64,000 nucleotides of DNA from positions 140,063 to 204,062 of the forward strand of contig QNGE01000142.1 of NCBI GenBank assembly GCA_008508345.1, read 5' to 3'. The position numbers and the translations under genes are program-made. Shown piece by piece: positions 10,436 through 22,764 of this stretch. The DNA comes from Paragonimus westermani (taxonomy: Eukaryota; Platyhelminthes; Trematoda; Plagiorchiida; Troglotrematidae). The notes beneath the pieces are model-generated. The model worked only from the letters and a program-made list of their open reading frames with translations, had not been told where the DNA came from and searched no databases. Position 1 is the stretch's first letter, and every line of letters starts with the position of its first letter.

Positions 10436-10943
10436 TTTTCTTTTTTACAGTAACCTTACCATTTTAGAGATAGAGAGAGAAAAAACGCAGAACAAAAACG
10501 ATAGAAAACATTTTGTAGAGCAATACTTGAAGTGCAACAAACACCAGAAGGTTACATGGTGAGCCTGTGTATACAGTCGCTCACCAGATACTTATTTTCT
10601 TTCTGTATTACAGGTGACGCGCAGAGCACGGCGGGGGTGAGCACACTCCCGTCCGTCGTTGCAGCAGTGAGGAAAGCCCACCTCCCATCTTTATCTCACC
10701 TAGTTTCAAAGGGTTGGGTAGCCTGCTCCGACAACACCACCTTAGGAACGCATGGAAAATTCCGGATATTGCAAGCAGACCGACCCCTCTTCACCGTTAT
10801 CAGCCTTCTTCAACATGGCATACTCAGCTGTTCTTGAATATACTGGCCCCCCACTCAATTCGCGGTAACTACAATGTCCCTAGCTCTATTTTCTTTTTCT
10901 TTTGTCGAAGACTTTCAAGAGTGGAGCCTTCTAGGGGGACGTC
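10436..10943 (+). other. Outer gypsy 3' non-coding part with polypurine tract
   Basis: No coding motif seen. At 10932-10940 the plus strand reads TAGGGGGAC directly before the LTR start, the expected polypurine tract. A short frame at 10532-10837 has no recognisable domain. Confidence 0.6.
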
Positions 10944-11330
10944 TGTAGTGACATTCTTAGTTTGCCACGTATTCCAACTATTTTGCTATTTATTTTGACT
11001 GTTGACGCTGTTGACGTCGTTTGGTTGCATGTCTAGATTTTCTCGTTGAATCGACCGCCCAAGGTCACAATTGCACCTGCACCTTCCGGTCGCTACCTAC
11101 TGGTCTGTCACGTTTCGCTACTGTTTTGTTTTGCTTACAGCTTCCTTTCCCGGTCTCCTTGCAATAAACGTCGTTGTTCTATAATCAGTTTTTCTGGTTT
11201 AGTTATCGTGGAGAATAAGCAAGATTCTGAACAGAAACGTTCTAGTCTTCTACACAGCTTAATCAGTCGAGAAATATTCTTAGGGAAGTACTCATCCTGG
11301 CTGTTTCATAGCCCTGAGTTATGTTTGAGT
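10944..11330 (+). repeat. Right LTR of outer gypsy (start clear, end approximate)
   Basis: Starts with TGTAGTGACATTC directly after the G-rich tract and contains AATAAA at 11163-11168. No second copy lies in the window, so its right end cannot be fixed; 11330 is a guess from typical LTR length. Confidence 0.55.
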
Positions 11331-14300
11331 TAGCTGAACCATCACCTAGAGCGTTTAAGATATTTGAAAGAGGCTTATCCTATTCACTGCTAGCCAGTGT
11401 TCCCTTATGGGCACCGAAAACAAACAGTCTACTCTCATCCTCCAGACTGGAGCAGAAAATTTCCTGTACGTTCAGGGACTGCCCCTTGACCTCCAGCGAT
11501 TTACAGGGCAATCTTTCTCTGTGAATCACACTTACCGTTATTATTTTGATAATTTAATGTAAAGGGACACTACGTGAAAGCGGTCATCAACTACTGATCA
11601 GCTTGGTTAATTTCCGCCACCCACCCGATCTTAACTTTTGTGTGAGTTGAACCATCGGAAATAAGTAAGTTTCTGTTAAATGGGTAAGGTGCTCTGTATT
11701 TACTTATATTTACTATGGTGAGCAGCAAATTCAATCACAGTTCTGTTTTGTGATAGCTCTCCTCCTCAGTTACTAATAGTGCAACCTTTTTGCACCACTT
11801 GAGGTATACGGCACCCCACCACTCAGACCGTGAGTTTTAATGAGTTGCTAGGATGCAAGTGCTAATTGTTAATTGCGGTGAACATAGACAATTTACATAT
11901 CTGCCTGAAAAATTATTTTGTTCTGTTAGGCTTCACGTCTCTATCTGACCTAATATTATCTGAACGTGTGGTCACAGAAAGGTTGGCTGTTTGTTTGCTG
12001 GGTACGTCTGTCACATTTGAACCGCGGGAAACCTTGAACTATAATGTCACGTCTGTTTCATGTTGATCGGTCCGTGAACCGGAATGACGTGTAATCAGTG
12101 TTTGTGTTTGTGAACGCCTAAATACGGTAGCATTTTGCATGTGTATACACGTTTGTTCCCTACGTAGGTAATAGGCTATGCTCTGTTTCGTGAAATCAGG
12201 TAATGCTGATCATCGTTTGTCAAAAAGAGGACTTACTTGTCTCACAGTATTTACGGTAAGCCACTCAGCAACACTCAACAACAACACTCAACAACAATCG
12301 ACAATCATTCAAGGTTTATTTGGTAGCAGCGTACTGATGCTAAATATATCCGCTTTATACATCAAACATACTTGTGGAATAAAGGTGCCCACTTGGCAGG
12401 ACACATTTTCGACATATTTTTGCGGTATTTGGCAACTCAGCGCCGTTCGGCGCCTCATAGCTTTTTAGCTTGCATTCCGAAATGCAAAGTGACCCTGATG
12501 AACGGCCGTGCTCATTCATTGTGCACCTGACAGGGCTGGAAAGTTCAGCTTGTCTGACAGAGTCGGTGTCTGTACCATCCTGCCTCTCATCCCTACACAC
12601 ACTGTCAAAACAAAAAACCATCAGGCCATCTTACACGTGTTGACCAACGGAGAAGATTCGGACTCCGAGGCTAGTACAGCTTCACATAGCGAAGAAATTA
12701 CAACTCAAGGATTAAGTTCACATCAACCTATCTCCTCGTTACACTTCGCAATTCATCACTCGTTCAAGCAGCGGTCTACACCACTCATTTCCACGGCGCT
12801 GTCAGGATTTCGATAGGTCCCGAGGCTACGTTGTAGAGATTTGTCACTCGCTTACATATGGTACACTGCTATTTATGTGTTATACACATGTATTTTATTG
12901 GCGTTAACATCTTTTGGTGATACGTGAATTTCTCTCTACAATGGGACAGCAATGTTTACTAGACGGACTCAACAATCGATAGTCAAATGTACTTCGCTTA
13001 GTCACATCCCGCAATCTGTGGACCTTCTAAACCGTTAGGTTGCACTGACCATAAACTTGGAGGAGGTTATATTACAAAATCTAATTCTTTGCAGTTTTAT
13101 GGCCTATGATGGTTTGCGAGCAAAGTCGAATAGGCTGGATAGCAGGTAAAGTTGGTTTGCGAGACCCAGTAGTGGTGTCGAATAATGTTGTGGCCGAGGG
13201 AATATTGGCGCCTATAGAGGCAACAGCACAGTGTGGTGTGGTGGAACGAAGAGTTGGGGCAACGGAACTACCAAGCAAACACAAAGATTCACAATAGCTG
13301 TCAACAATAGATTCCACCACAATAACTCTGCTGCGTATTGCAAGGAGATTCTCCCTTTTAATAACAAACCGATTACAACGAATTCGATTCCTTCGGCGTG
13401 CTAATAAAACATCACCTGGGTTGGCCCACGATAACCACGACGGCGTGAAAGTGTAACAGGTAAGCCGGACGTTCTGGCTTCGTGTACCCGATACACTCGT
13501 AAACCCACTTTGTGCAACGTGGAGACACCGGGGAACAGCGTTCCTCAGAAGTAGGGGTTCCAACGATAGTCCTCTGAAGGGAGTTAATAGAAACAAACGT
13601 GAACCAAAGGCCCAGTAAGACATGCACACGACTTACACAAACGAAAACCAAAATGGCGTCAACAGCATGCTGCGTTACAAAAGCAGAAAGTGAAACGCGC
13701 AGGGACCAAGTGTGTACTGATTCAAACAATAGACAGTTAGTTTGTGTTTACAATGAACGCAACAGGAATGCAGAACGTAACAAAAAGACCCTACAGTGGC
13801 GAGTGTCACTAAACCTATTTTTCATTAGTGTTGTTCCATTACATTGTTGGAGGCAAGATGTACAGTTGGGCTCCAGGGATGAATATACGATTTACTAAGC
13901 TCGGGGTTTTATTACTACTGCGTTGAAATTAGCTCACTACTGTATTTCTGGAACCGTAGCAGCTGGCGTCTCGGATAAATACTACGTCGCGATTTAAATC
14001 AACGTTCACTGTATACTTATTTATCATGAGACAGGCGTACTTGGAGAATGAGAGAAGGGAATCTGCATCAGGTATAGGGTACAAACTGCTCCCTATAAGA
14101 TGACCGGGAAAGGGAACGTTCAGAGATGTCCATTATTCTCCGTTTTGTAACACGTGATGGATTAGAAACAATAGGAGAATGTGATCCTCCGGAGGTAGGG
14201 GCTCAATAATCAATCTACAATAAGGGGTAGCACGGACAACCATGGTCTCAAAGCCCAGTCGGCCATGGACATAACTCACATCATCGTAAGCATAAATGGC

Positions 14301-16580
14301 ACTAGCGAGCCACGTTACAGTGTGGTTGTCCGAAACGTTCTGGTGTACGCTCTTGCTATTTTTATTAACACAACGATCGGATATTCTGTCGTTATTTCAT
14401 TCCAACTTCTGGATTGGTTCGGTGTCTTGTTCTAGAAGGCATAAGCCTACTAACTCTTGATCCCCCCAAACGTGTACAAACTGTGAACGTTTTTTAACGT
14501 TGCACAATTTTTCACAGATTAACCAGACGCTGGAGGCTGCTGAAAGAGGTTATTACCTGAAACAACCAAATGGTCAATATGACTCAGGTTCAAACCGGAA
14601 GGAACGAACGTCGTGATTTCAAATAATATTGCACTTGGGTGTGACCACAACAGCCAACACAAATTTGCCTTGAGTTGCAACTTGTGTTAGAACTCGTCAG
14701 TGTTGGTGAACACGATACAACTGGGATCGCCGGTTTACTGCGATCGCGTCAATAAGAGCTCGAAATGGAGTTTTTCATTCTTCCTGATGCTGACCCTCAA
14801 ATTAACACGATTTTTGTTTCTGCCCTCACTCATAATGTACACGTTAGTTAAATGAAATATTGCGCTTTCGCGTCACCAGCCAGGGCTACTCTCCACGAGG
14901 CCACCAACAATATCAGCATCACGGGTGACGGGGTGTCCGCACATAGCTGAGTCATAGTATAACGATGGGAATGAGCGTAAAACGCGCTTGCTGTCAGCAA
15001 ACAGATATAAGCTGGCGGTGGCTGCGCAGACTCTTGCTGCTTTGACATCTGTTGGAACCACTCTAACAGAATATTACCAGCCGGTGATCATTAACGAAAA
15101 GGAAATCAAAATCGAAATATAAGGACTCAGCGCATGTATTCGTAATGATTTATGGCGACCCCGGTCTGCCCGCTGTAGGATGCATGAAGTTCCTCCCAAA
15201 ATCTAAGTTCACATGGTTCATGGGATATTAAAGATCCTTGACTGCCGTCTGCTTGCTGCATGTGATCACGTTTGCTTGTGTCGGGAAAGTCGCCAATTCC
15301 CCGAAAATATTGTGTGCCAAAAACCAACGAAGTACATTTATATGTAACGTTCATAGTTGGCACTGTCATGCGCCACTTCCTCCTTCAATCCTTGTGCCGA
15401 ATCTCCAGCACCCCACCTACGCGCTTGAACGCTGACATGCCTACATACCTCCTACATGTATCATTGCACTATTCGGCTCTTCATTTGGTCTTTCTTTGAG
15501 ATGGTCATCCTATTGGTCATAAACGCTTCGAACACAATTTGTTTTGTGACCGTGTTGTCTTCGGATTGAGTGACATGAAGGAAATCTGTCCGAAGGCCGG
15601 CCTTCTCTTTGTGTTCGTGCATTAGCCTCGAGTGATTGGGTTGTCCGGGAAGTTTTGAACTAGTCTTTCATATTCCGTGGTCCGTTGTTCGTTACCGTTG
15701 ACTGTCATTCCGTTATACGCTGTTCCACTGACCGCTATTCCGTTATCGGTTCACGTGCCCATGGACCACCGAACAAGCTATAACATTTGATTGCGTGTTT
15801 GTCAGCTTACGTGCGCCAGTGGCGCCACTCACTTCCGGCTTGCTCGTGCTTTCAAAGTAACTTCAACCTCTCTAGCTGTTTTTACAGATCGGTGTCGTTT
15901 AGCACTGATCGAGACCAACTGTGATTATCGTACAATATACGTTTGGTTTCTGTCAGTTAATCGCATTATTTTGCGTCCGTTACTTCAGACGTATATCTGA
16001 GAAACACTAATTTGGTGCACATACACGCTAAGAGTTGACGTCAACCCTGGAAATTAGAGTGTACAGAAAAGCGAGTCAACCCAGCGAGATGTGAAGCGAA
16101 CCATTAATTTAGCTCCGAGACTGATACTAGATGATGGATAGCTCAGCTAAAAAAGCGCATAAAGACCGAGATAATTAGAAGTGTGCAAGTGAAGGCGACC
16201 ATAAAACATGTCGGTGTTAACTGACAGAGGGACAAGCAACCACGGTTATGTGGCGAAGTGATAAGACGTTCCCATACACTCATTCCAAAAAGAACTTATT
16301 TTAACATTATTTCCTCTGAAATGTTACCTTCCTAAAGTTGGCAGCTTACACCTTGACTGGTCTGCTGTAAGATGAAGGTTGACGAGAAACATTTTTTCAC
16401 GAAAGGATGCTCACATCAGATCTCCAGACTTTTCACATTTCTGAATTTTCTGACATACAGTAAACCGAAACTGTCGGTAGTGACAACTCGGGTGGTAACT
16501 ACGAGACTTGTCTGTTCCTGGGGCGCCATAGCAGTTGTCCCCGTGTTCTGCTTCGGAATATACAGTAGACAAGCCTATAT
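11331..16580. other. Unassigned stretch with no gene recognised
   Basis: About 5 kb with only short open frames on both strands. None shows a retroelement motif or a domain I know. The longest (13081-13629, minus, 182 codons) overlaps a repeated segment and has no family signature. The sole repeat seen is at 13533-13660. Some of the sequence may be older transposon DNA decayed past recognition. Confidence 0.5.
13533..13660 (-). repeat. Dispersed repeat, copy 1
   Basis: The 71-bp core 13589-13659 matches 20461-20531 at about 62 of 71 bases by eye. A weaker shared AACAGCG block lies to its left. The class is unknown; a solo LTR or a SINE-like piece is possible. The strand shown is arbitrary. 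Confidence 0.6.
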
Positions 16581-16770
16581 CTAGCACACACAGTTCGCAT
16601 TTTGACCAACATTACACCCTAGTGCACGTGCCTATCGTGGCAATCAAGCCCATCTAACAAAAGGTTAAAGGTTACCGGTTTGCAATTGCAGTAGGCGGGC
16701 GGATCGACCTTAACGCACTCGATGCACTGATGCGCTTTTCCAGCTATGTGGAAGGTGACATCATACCCTG

Positions 16771-17330
16771 ATGTACGTCGATACGGCAAATCAGGGGTCT
16801 GAACTCGACGTGGATAAGTCAAGCTGGGTAGCCACCTCTCTGCATGATAGAGAGGTTCGTTTTCGCTTCGTGCCTGTCAGATTAGTTGGGGCAATAAGGA
16901 CAATTAAAGCCGTTGACTTCCTAGATAACGGGTCCGATATCACACTCACAAATGAGTTTTCATCCCAGCGGTTAGGGTCACCAGCATGCCAGCTAACGCT
17001 CAGCATTAGTACAGTGAATAAGACGTATACAGTTAAATATCAGGAGCTGAGTTGGGAAGGTGAGTCTTTGGATGGAGGAAGCAAGATCATGATCGACAAG
17101 ACTTTTACCGTCAAGGGTCTCCAGGTCGAACGACAGGAAACCATGTCTGACGAGGAAGTCGAGTGTTGTCCTACCAGGGCCGGTCTGCCTGTCGTTGTTG
17201 AGGAAAGGTAAAGTCGGGTTACTAATAGGCTGCGATGTCCTGGAGGCACAGTTGACGGTAGATCGGCAGGTTAGGCAGGCCTCAGACATATGCTGCGTAA
17301 ACCACCCTTGGTTGGACCTTACGAGGTCCA
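16771..17330 (+). pseudogene. BEL/Pao protease remnant
   Basis: The frame 16771-17211 carries AVDFLDNGSDITLTNEF. D-N-G-S is the Asp-protease signature in the BEL/Pao form, as in AFVDNGSDTTLVKKNFL of the element at 28.4 kb. After the frame ends, another frame reads GLLIGCDVLEAQLTVD (17218-17265), the second half of the same domain, so a frameshift lies near 17210. Confidence 0.8.
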
Positions 17331-17519
17331 ATATCACTGTCGGTAAAGGACTGTGAGCTAGGGTTAACGGTTTAGCGCATGTCCGACATAGAATTTATCA
17401 GGTGCGGACTATCTGAAGAAGTGGTTCGCTCCTCTGGTGATCAACAAGCTGAGCGTATTTCACAATCCATTGTCACGTGTAAGGATGGTCGGTACGAGAT
17501 TGACTTGTCGTGGTGGGTG

Positions 17520-18505
17520 ACAACGTAAGTCTACTCGATAAACGATGGACGACTCAGAAACTTCTGTACTAACGGGGTGACAGGCTTTTACAGGGCTCCG
17601 GGTCGGCACACAAATATAACGAGATTATTAAGTCACACATAACCAGAAGTTGTATTTCAAAATTTGACATCCGTCAGAATACGACGCTACGTCGGTTTTA
17701 CCTAACCTACCATCCGGTTTTGAACCCAAATAACCTTGAGAGGTTGCGAAATGTGTTCGACTGCACGGCACCAGAACGACTCTTTGAATAAGGTCTTGCT
17801 GTAATAACCACTTCTGACGAACAACCTAGTGAGTGTATTTTTGTGGTTCCGGGAGGGTTTAGTGGCTGTGTCCCCGGACATGGAAAAAATGTTTCTGTGG
17901 GTGAAGATTCCCGAAGAAGACGCGTGGGCATTGCTCTTCCTTTGGTGCAACGATGAGTTAATGTCTAGCTCGCCTGACATGTATGAGATTATGGTTTATC
18001 CTTTCGAGCTGATTCTTCGCTCTTCTATGCGTCATGTGCACTAACGGGAACCGCAGTAGATGACCGGCATCCATTAAACAGACTAACTGGTCAAACTGGA
18101 AACGAAAACTTCTACGGTGACAACCGTTTGGCATCGGTGGATACACTTGAGGATGCCAGACGTGTTGCGGCTGATTTACGCGAAATGTTCACCTTGGGCG
18201 GACTTAAACCGGTAAAGTGGACGACCAACATCGCAGAGTTGCTGTTAGATATACCGTTGGACGAGAGGACGTCCGTTTTAACAGCACTGAACCTAGGTGA
18301 ACGCAGTCACCAGAAGGCACCTAGAGTCCAATGGGATGCATCGAAGGACTGTCTCAGGCTTCGGGTGTCTCTACCGAAGGAGCTATTCACTCGGAAGGGC
18401 TTGTTTGCCTATATCACACTAGAGTACGACCTGCTGAGATACAATGCTCCCTCTTTTCTTCGTGGTTGGAAGTATTTTTCAAGACCAATGTGGTGTGAAT
18501 ACTAA
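17520..18505 (+). pseudogene. BEL/Pao reverse transcriptase remnant
   Basis: RT motifs are spread over frames. RNVFDCTAPERL (near 17740) corresponds to the VFDCAAK stretch of the family. VAVSPDMEKMFLWVKIPEEDAW (17861-17926) matches [17 protein letters not shown] in the BEL/Pao element further right. The catalytic box reads YGDN at 18113-18124, where the family has YVDD, so one catalytic Asp is lost. The downstream frame 18128-18505 continues with SVDTLEDARRVAADLREMF, a thumb region with GGLKPVKW, and PRVQWDASKDCLRLRV. The 3' part is truncated in the region where related elements read SLYDPLGF. Confidence 0.82.
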
Positions 18506-18959
18506 ATGGAACGCACTCACTCCCTTAGACGGAAAATACTTGTGGAAATGGGAAGGTGTTCGTAGGGCGCGGTGACGGCAAACTCAGTTGCCGTACCACG
18601 TTGTATCAGAACCCGTGGAAAGAGACCGACGCTCTCGGAGTTGAATGTCTTCTTACCCCTCCGAGACGGACGACGAGGATGTCGGCTACCTCCGAGGCAT
18701 CTCAAGAGATGTCAGCATCTTTCAGTGGGAAAATCCCCGGTGGCATCCTTGTGGCCATTTTCTACCCCACGATTAGAACTTGAAGCCTCAGTACTGGCTG
18801 CCAGATTTATGACGGTTACAACAAATGAATTCAAGGTAACTTTTGAAAATACCATATTTGGGACAGATGGTATATGCACACGTCCTTGACAAGGCCAGTA
18901 CACTGACCTCGTATCTGATTGGCTACTAACGCTCTCGTGATACATCACGCTCATGATTG

Positions 18960-19957
18960 GTTTAATTCAAACTCATCTACTGATTTGATGTCCTTTGTAT
19001 GCGTCCACTGGGCAGAATTCGTCTAAATGGTAATTATAAGGTTTATTACATCTACTTACATGTTTCCTCAAAACATCCTGAACATGGAAGTAACATAACA
19101 ATATGTTGCACTCAAAAACCACTCGTGCTGCTCGCATTTGGGCCGCCATTTTATCCATCATAAAAGTTCTCACACTTGTGTTACCCCATCACCTCCCGGA
19201 GTGTTTCGAACAGATGACGCACGGTTGCGTATTTCTCACTTCCTGCGTAGGCGTACCTCACGGGCCGTCCATGACCCATGCCCTGTAACCAGGAGCTGAT
19301 ACAGCTTCAGGCTACAGCGGCGAATGTAAAGTGATGGAGGGCCTGCTTGTGGCGGTTGGTCCCATGAGTGGCATCGACGTTTACCACATCAATTAACCGT
19401 CTGAATAACTGCACTTGCTGTCTGTTTGCGAAACATATGTGCGTGTACCTATTTTTGTCGTATCTGATGACACAGAGTACGCCGTTTTTCTCTATATGAT
19501 GCAGGATTTGCGGCAGATTTTCTGCTACAATAGGCATACTAACCCACTCACTTATCACCGGTGGTTTCAACCGATGACGGGTGTTGCAAATATCCATGGT
19601 AGTTATATACTTGCTATGAACATCCGCAGCATACTGCTCCAACCCAGCAGTCGGCGTGTTGTACTCGAAAAGATGTCCCGAGTCGTTCACTTCACTGTCT
19701 GTGAGCCGACGAATCCGTGGATGTGCACTGTACAGCGAGGCAGTTATGCCGTGGTTGTACTTCACTGTGAGAGAGCTAACAACCAACCCGGTATTTCTCC
19801 TAACCACGTTAAAGCGTCGCTTGTATTTTATACAGCGGAACGCCATCTGCCACGTAAACTCAACGGCAATCACATTAACATGGTTGTATTTCAAGCGTTC
19901 ACTGACTGATTCCGTGTTTGAACCAAGCACGTACAAAACACTGTAATCTTTCATGTA
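18960..19957 (-). pseudogene. MULE-type transposase relic (ZSWIM/FAR1-like)
   Basis: The minus-strand frame 19954-19307 (215 codons) ends with RLIDVVNVDATHGTNRHK, the first catalytic Asp box of MULE/FAR1 transposases; the Asp codon is 19373-19375. An in-frame TGA (19307-19309) is followed in the same frame by SSWLQGMGHGRPVRYAYAGS up to another stop. A frameshift then leads into 19173-18973 with RTFMMDKMAAQMRAARVVFE and LLCYFHVQDVLRKHV, the second Asp box (Asp codon 19153-19155) and the Cys-x-x-His helix. The third acidic residue and a SWIM zinc finger would lie further left but are not visible. It could come from a Mutator-like transposon or a host ZSWIM-type paralogue; the breaks favour a dead transposon copy. 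Confidence 0.75.
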
Positions 19958-20777
19958 CCTATCTAAGCAACTTTAGAACTCGCTGAAGCTACCAAATTCG
20001 TGACCTTCGAATACACCTTTAAAGCCCCGTAAATAATCAATAAACCAAAATGGAATATAGGATAACATTGGTCAAATGTTATTCACATGTAGAAAAATTC
20101 TTCACCATATATCACATTCATACCATCACAACACCTACCATCGTTAATTTCGATCTCGGCGTCAAATGGAGTACAAACCGATTAACGGTCGATTAAAACA
20201 AATCTTTTTAACTCTCCTGGCGCTCTCTGTCATGGAGATCGATTATTTTCACATTCCTGGGTGATACCAAGAAAATATTGCTAGCTATTCAATGATTTTT
20301 TCATTTTATCGCTGTCTAACAGCAGATTTTACTTCCTACGGATAATTTCCTTCAGCTTTTCCTGCAATCCTACACTGTAATGCGCGACGGGGTGGAAGAA
20401 TTGAGGAACAGCGTCTCTCTGAAGGACGGTAACACAGCGAGAATCTGGAATGGTAAAAACAGAAACAAGCGTGAGCCAGAGGCCTAGTAAGTCACGCACA
20501 CAACTCACACAAACGAAAGCCAAAATGGCGTAAAATCACACGAGAGCGGAATGTGTTACAACACTACCATTCAAGTTACGCGCGTGACAAACCATTTCAC
20601 CAGTAAATTTTGATCGTGACGTACTATTAAATCTTGAAATTGTTTGCTTACAGAAATTTGTTTTCGGACCTTTGTTTATATATACCCTGGTCTCATTTTC
20701 CCCTGACCGCTTTGCTGTTACGTGACTATTGCATTTGATCATATTTAGGCGATTCGTTAATCTCGGAACTTGTATAT
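19958..20777. other. Unassigned spacer with one dispersed repeat
   Basis: No gene recognised. It contains the second copy of the dispersed repeat at 20407-20531. Confidence 0.5.
20407..20531 (-). repeat. Dispersed repeat, copy 2
   Basis: Core 20461-20531 pairs with 13589-13659. Both cores end in the same CCAAAATGGCGT stretch. The two copies are about 6.9 kb apart, on opposite sides of the BEL/Pao and MULE relics. Confidence 0.6.
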
Positions 20778-20839
20778 TTGGTATATTTGTTGTTGTCTTC
20801 CATTATTTGGTTTATCATGTTATTTTTGAACATTAGCAA

Positions 20840-22253
20840 CTTATTGATGAGAAATTCGCCAAAACGACCGTCTTCCTTTTTGGATCCGAATCGGTTGCCC
20901 GGTGGGCTCAGAAGTTATAAACGCTTATTACTTACAGACGCAACTAATGTGGATCCAGCATATCGAAAGACGTTGCTAGAAGACTAAGCGTTGACCGAAC
21001 AACCATTAGACGCCCGGGATCAACACTGCCTATCAAGTCATCTGATCTCAAAGATTGCCAGTCGCCAAGCGATCACCTTTGTACAAAAAGACAGGATGAC
21101 GGCGAAGAAAGATGTAAACTCTTCAGACTGTGTGATCAACACCTCTTCTACGCCCGCTATTGCCAAGAAGATCAGAGACGCCGCCAAAGCTGTAAGTTCC
21201 ACAGCAGATTTCAACATATCACTTGAAAGAAACAACACCAAGATCTGTTCATTCCCCGTCACCGACGTATTTGCAGATCAAGTTGGAAAAATAACGGACT
21301 TGGGGCTGGAATAGCAAAACTACACGGTAAGTAAGATGAGCATATCTAAATCTTGCATCAGCTAAACCTGACAGTTGGCATTCCAAATGCCCCAAATAAA
21401 ATCCACCATCAGATTGCCTCTAACCATAAAGATCTCGTAGGCATTGGGACGTTTGTTGATACGTTAGCCAAGGAACTGCACAAGAGGTTGCGCTGTGCCA
21501 GCAAAGTGGTGGTGTTCAACGCACCTGATGAAATATCTTTGTTGTCCTTGGAAAGAGTCTTATTCAATGTCAGTGAGACGGAAGGACAAGAGTGTTACTA
21601 CCCAAAACTCCGTAAGAACGTACGGTAAAATCGCTGTCTATTGTTGCCGCAGTTCAAAAGTGAAATTGTGGCAAGCGTATTCGTCAAGAGACAGAAGGAA
21701 ATCAAGCGTGGCACAAATTTTAAGCTCACTAAAATGTTCGGCGATAAGACACCACTGCGACGGGAAATATTGCGAGTCGATATTTCCCGAGTATAGAAGA
21801 ACTTACGTGACGCAGTCATTAATCTTACGAATTTGCTTGTCGCGCTCCACTAAATCAACAAATTGTAACTGGAAACATCGTTACGTTGCTCAGCCAGAAG
21901 AATACTGGAAAGCAGACCACGTCTAGCTCTGTTGCTGCCAGTGGCGCTCAACTACCTAGTACTAAAAACACACACCCAGTCCTCAACGACTCCCTCCGGC
22001 AACCGAGGTGTTGACTAGAAATTGTTTTGGAATTAAAGCACCTAAAGTTGTCAAGAACAATGGGAGTGGCAGCTTAAATCTCCCTGATAGTGACGCGGCT
22101 GAGCCAGCACAGCCATCTGATTCCTACTGTAGGCGTTTACCTCCACTACCTGAAGTGAATAGCAACGACAAATGCAAAACCCTTGAACGAGTCTCCAAAC
22201 CAACAGTAGGACTTGTACTATACCTACGAGAGAGTAATACTTTGGACTGGTAA
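20840..22253 (+). pseudogene. LINE ORF1-like region
   Basis: Open pieces in shifting frames: 20778-20987, 20991-21314 (same frame, separated by one stop), 21353-21628 and 22008-22253. The clearest part reads ASKVVVFNAPDEISLLSLER, then QFKSEIVASVFVKRQKEIKR and FGDKTPLRREIL. This is the pattern of an RNA-recognition-like domain in CR1-type ORF1 proteins (a VVFN core strand, then a basic KRQKEIKR helix and D-x-TP). ORF1 proteins bind the LINE RNA. Stops and frameshifts make it non-functional. I am confident in the LINE context, less so in the exact family. Confidence 0.6.
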
Positions 22254-22399
22254 TATAAGCGTGAATCAAACCTACTTCACATGCACCACTAATCTGGTTC
22301 CAAGAACTAAACTCTAAGACACAACGCTTCGTTAATAAAATTGCACAATTTACTCCCTGCTGCCTTCAAGCCAACTTACAACAGCACCAAATTTCACGA

Positions 22400-22760
22400 C
22401 TTCCATTTGTTAATTAATAGCTCCGCATGAAATTATCCTCTTACCCAAGATATGGGTGCTACTAGGAACCAAAGTACTATTACGCATACCCCGGCAACTG
22501 GAATTTCCGTCGTCAGTCTTTATCAAGGCCTTCCTTGATATCTCGGCCAACACCACTTGGCCTCCCTCCCCATGTCCCAACCAGTCATAGTACCGTAATG
22601 ACACTTCCAACACTTTCAATCGTCGAATCAGACCTTTGCGATACCCACTGGAATATGAGTGGAAAGTTGGTAAACTCCTTAGGGCAGGCCTCTTCGTATC
22701 ATATTTCCCCACTCACTGCCCTATTTATCATAAAGTTCTTTAACAATTTAAGTATTGTGC
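22400..22760. other. LINE inter-domain region, no motif seen
   Basis: Lies between the ORF1-like and endonuclease-like parts. No recognisable motif on either strand. Confidence 0.4.
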
Positions 22761-22764
22761 TTGA

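Larger units (their letters stand above)
1896..11330 (+). mobile_element. Ty3/gypsy LTR retrotransposon, old, 5'-truncated (outer element)
   Basis: A plus-strand Ty3/gypsy element in the usual order: aspartic protease, reverse transcriptase, RNase H, integrase, 3' non-coding part with polypurine tract, and one LTR. It is interrupted at 3137-8534 by a complete minus-strand gypsy element. Both halves of its pol stop and resume at the same codon around that insert, which shows that they were once continuous. Several stop codons and frameshifts break the reading frame, the RT active site is altered, and no 5' LTR or gag can be seen. It is therefore a dead copy. Its protein resembles that of the inserted element, so the two are related families. 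The right boundary is approximate. Confidence 0.85.
16600..18960 (+). mobile_element. BEL/Pao retrotransposon remnant
   Basis: A plus-strand series of BEL/Pao pol pieces in the right order: protease (16.77-17.3 kb), RT (17.5-18.3 kb) and the start of RNase H (about 18.75-18.85 kb, ELEASVLAARF, matching PRLELVAVV of the BEL/Pao element at 26.6 kb). Integrase, gag and LTRs are not visible. Many frame changes and stops show great age. Confidence 0.8.

Noticed and set aside
13081..13629. 182-codon minus frame
   Set aside because: No domain, low-information composition, and it overlaps a dispersed repeat; probably chance.
14560..14620. GGTTCAAACC, a B-box-like match near 14588
   Set aside because: No A box at a suitable distance on the same strand, so no tRNA or SINE call.
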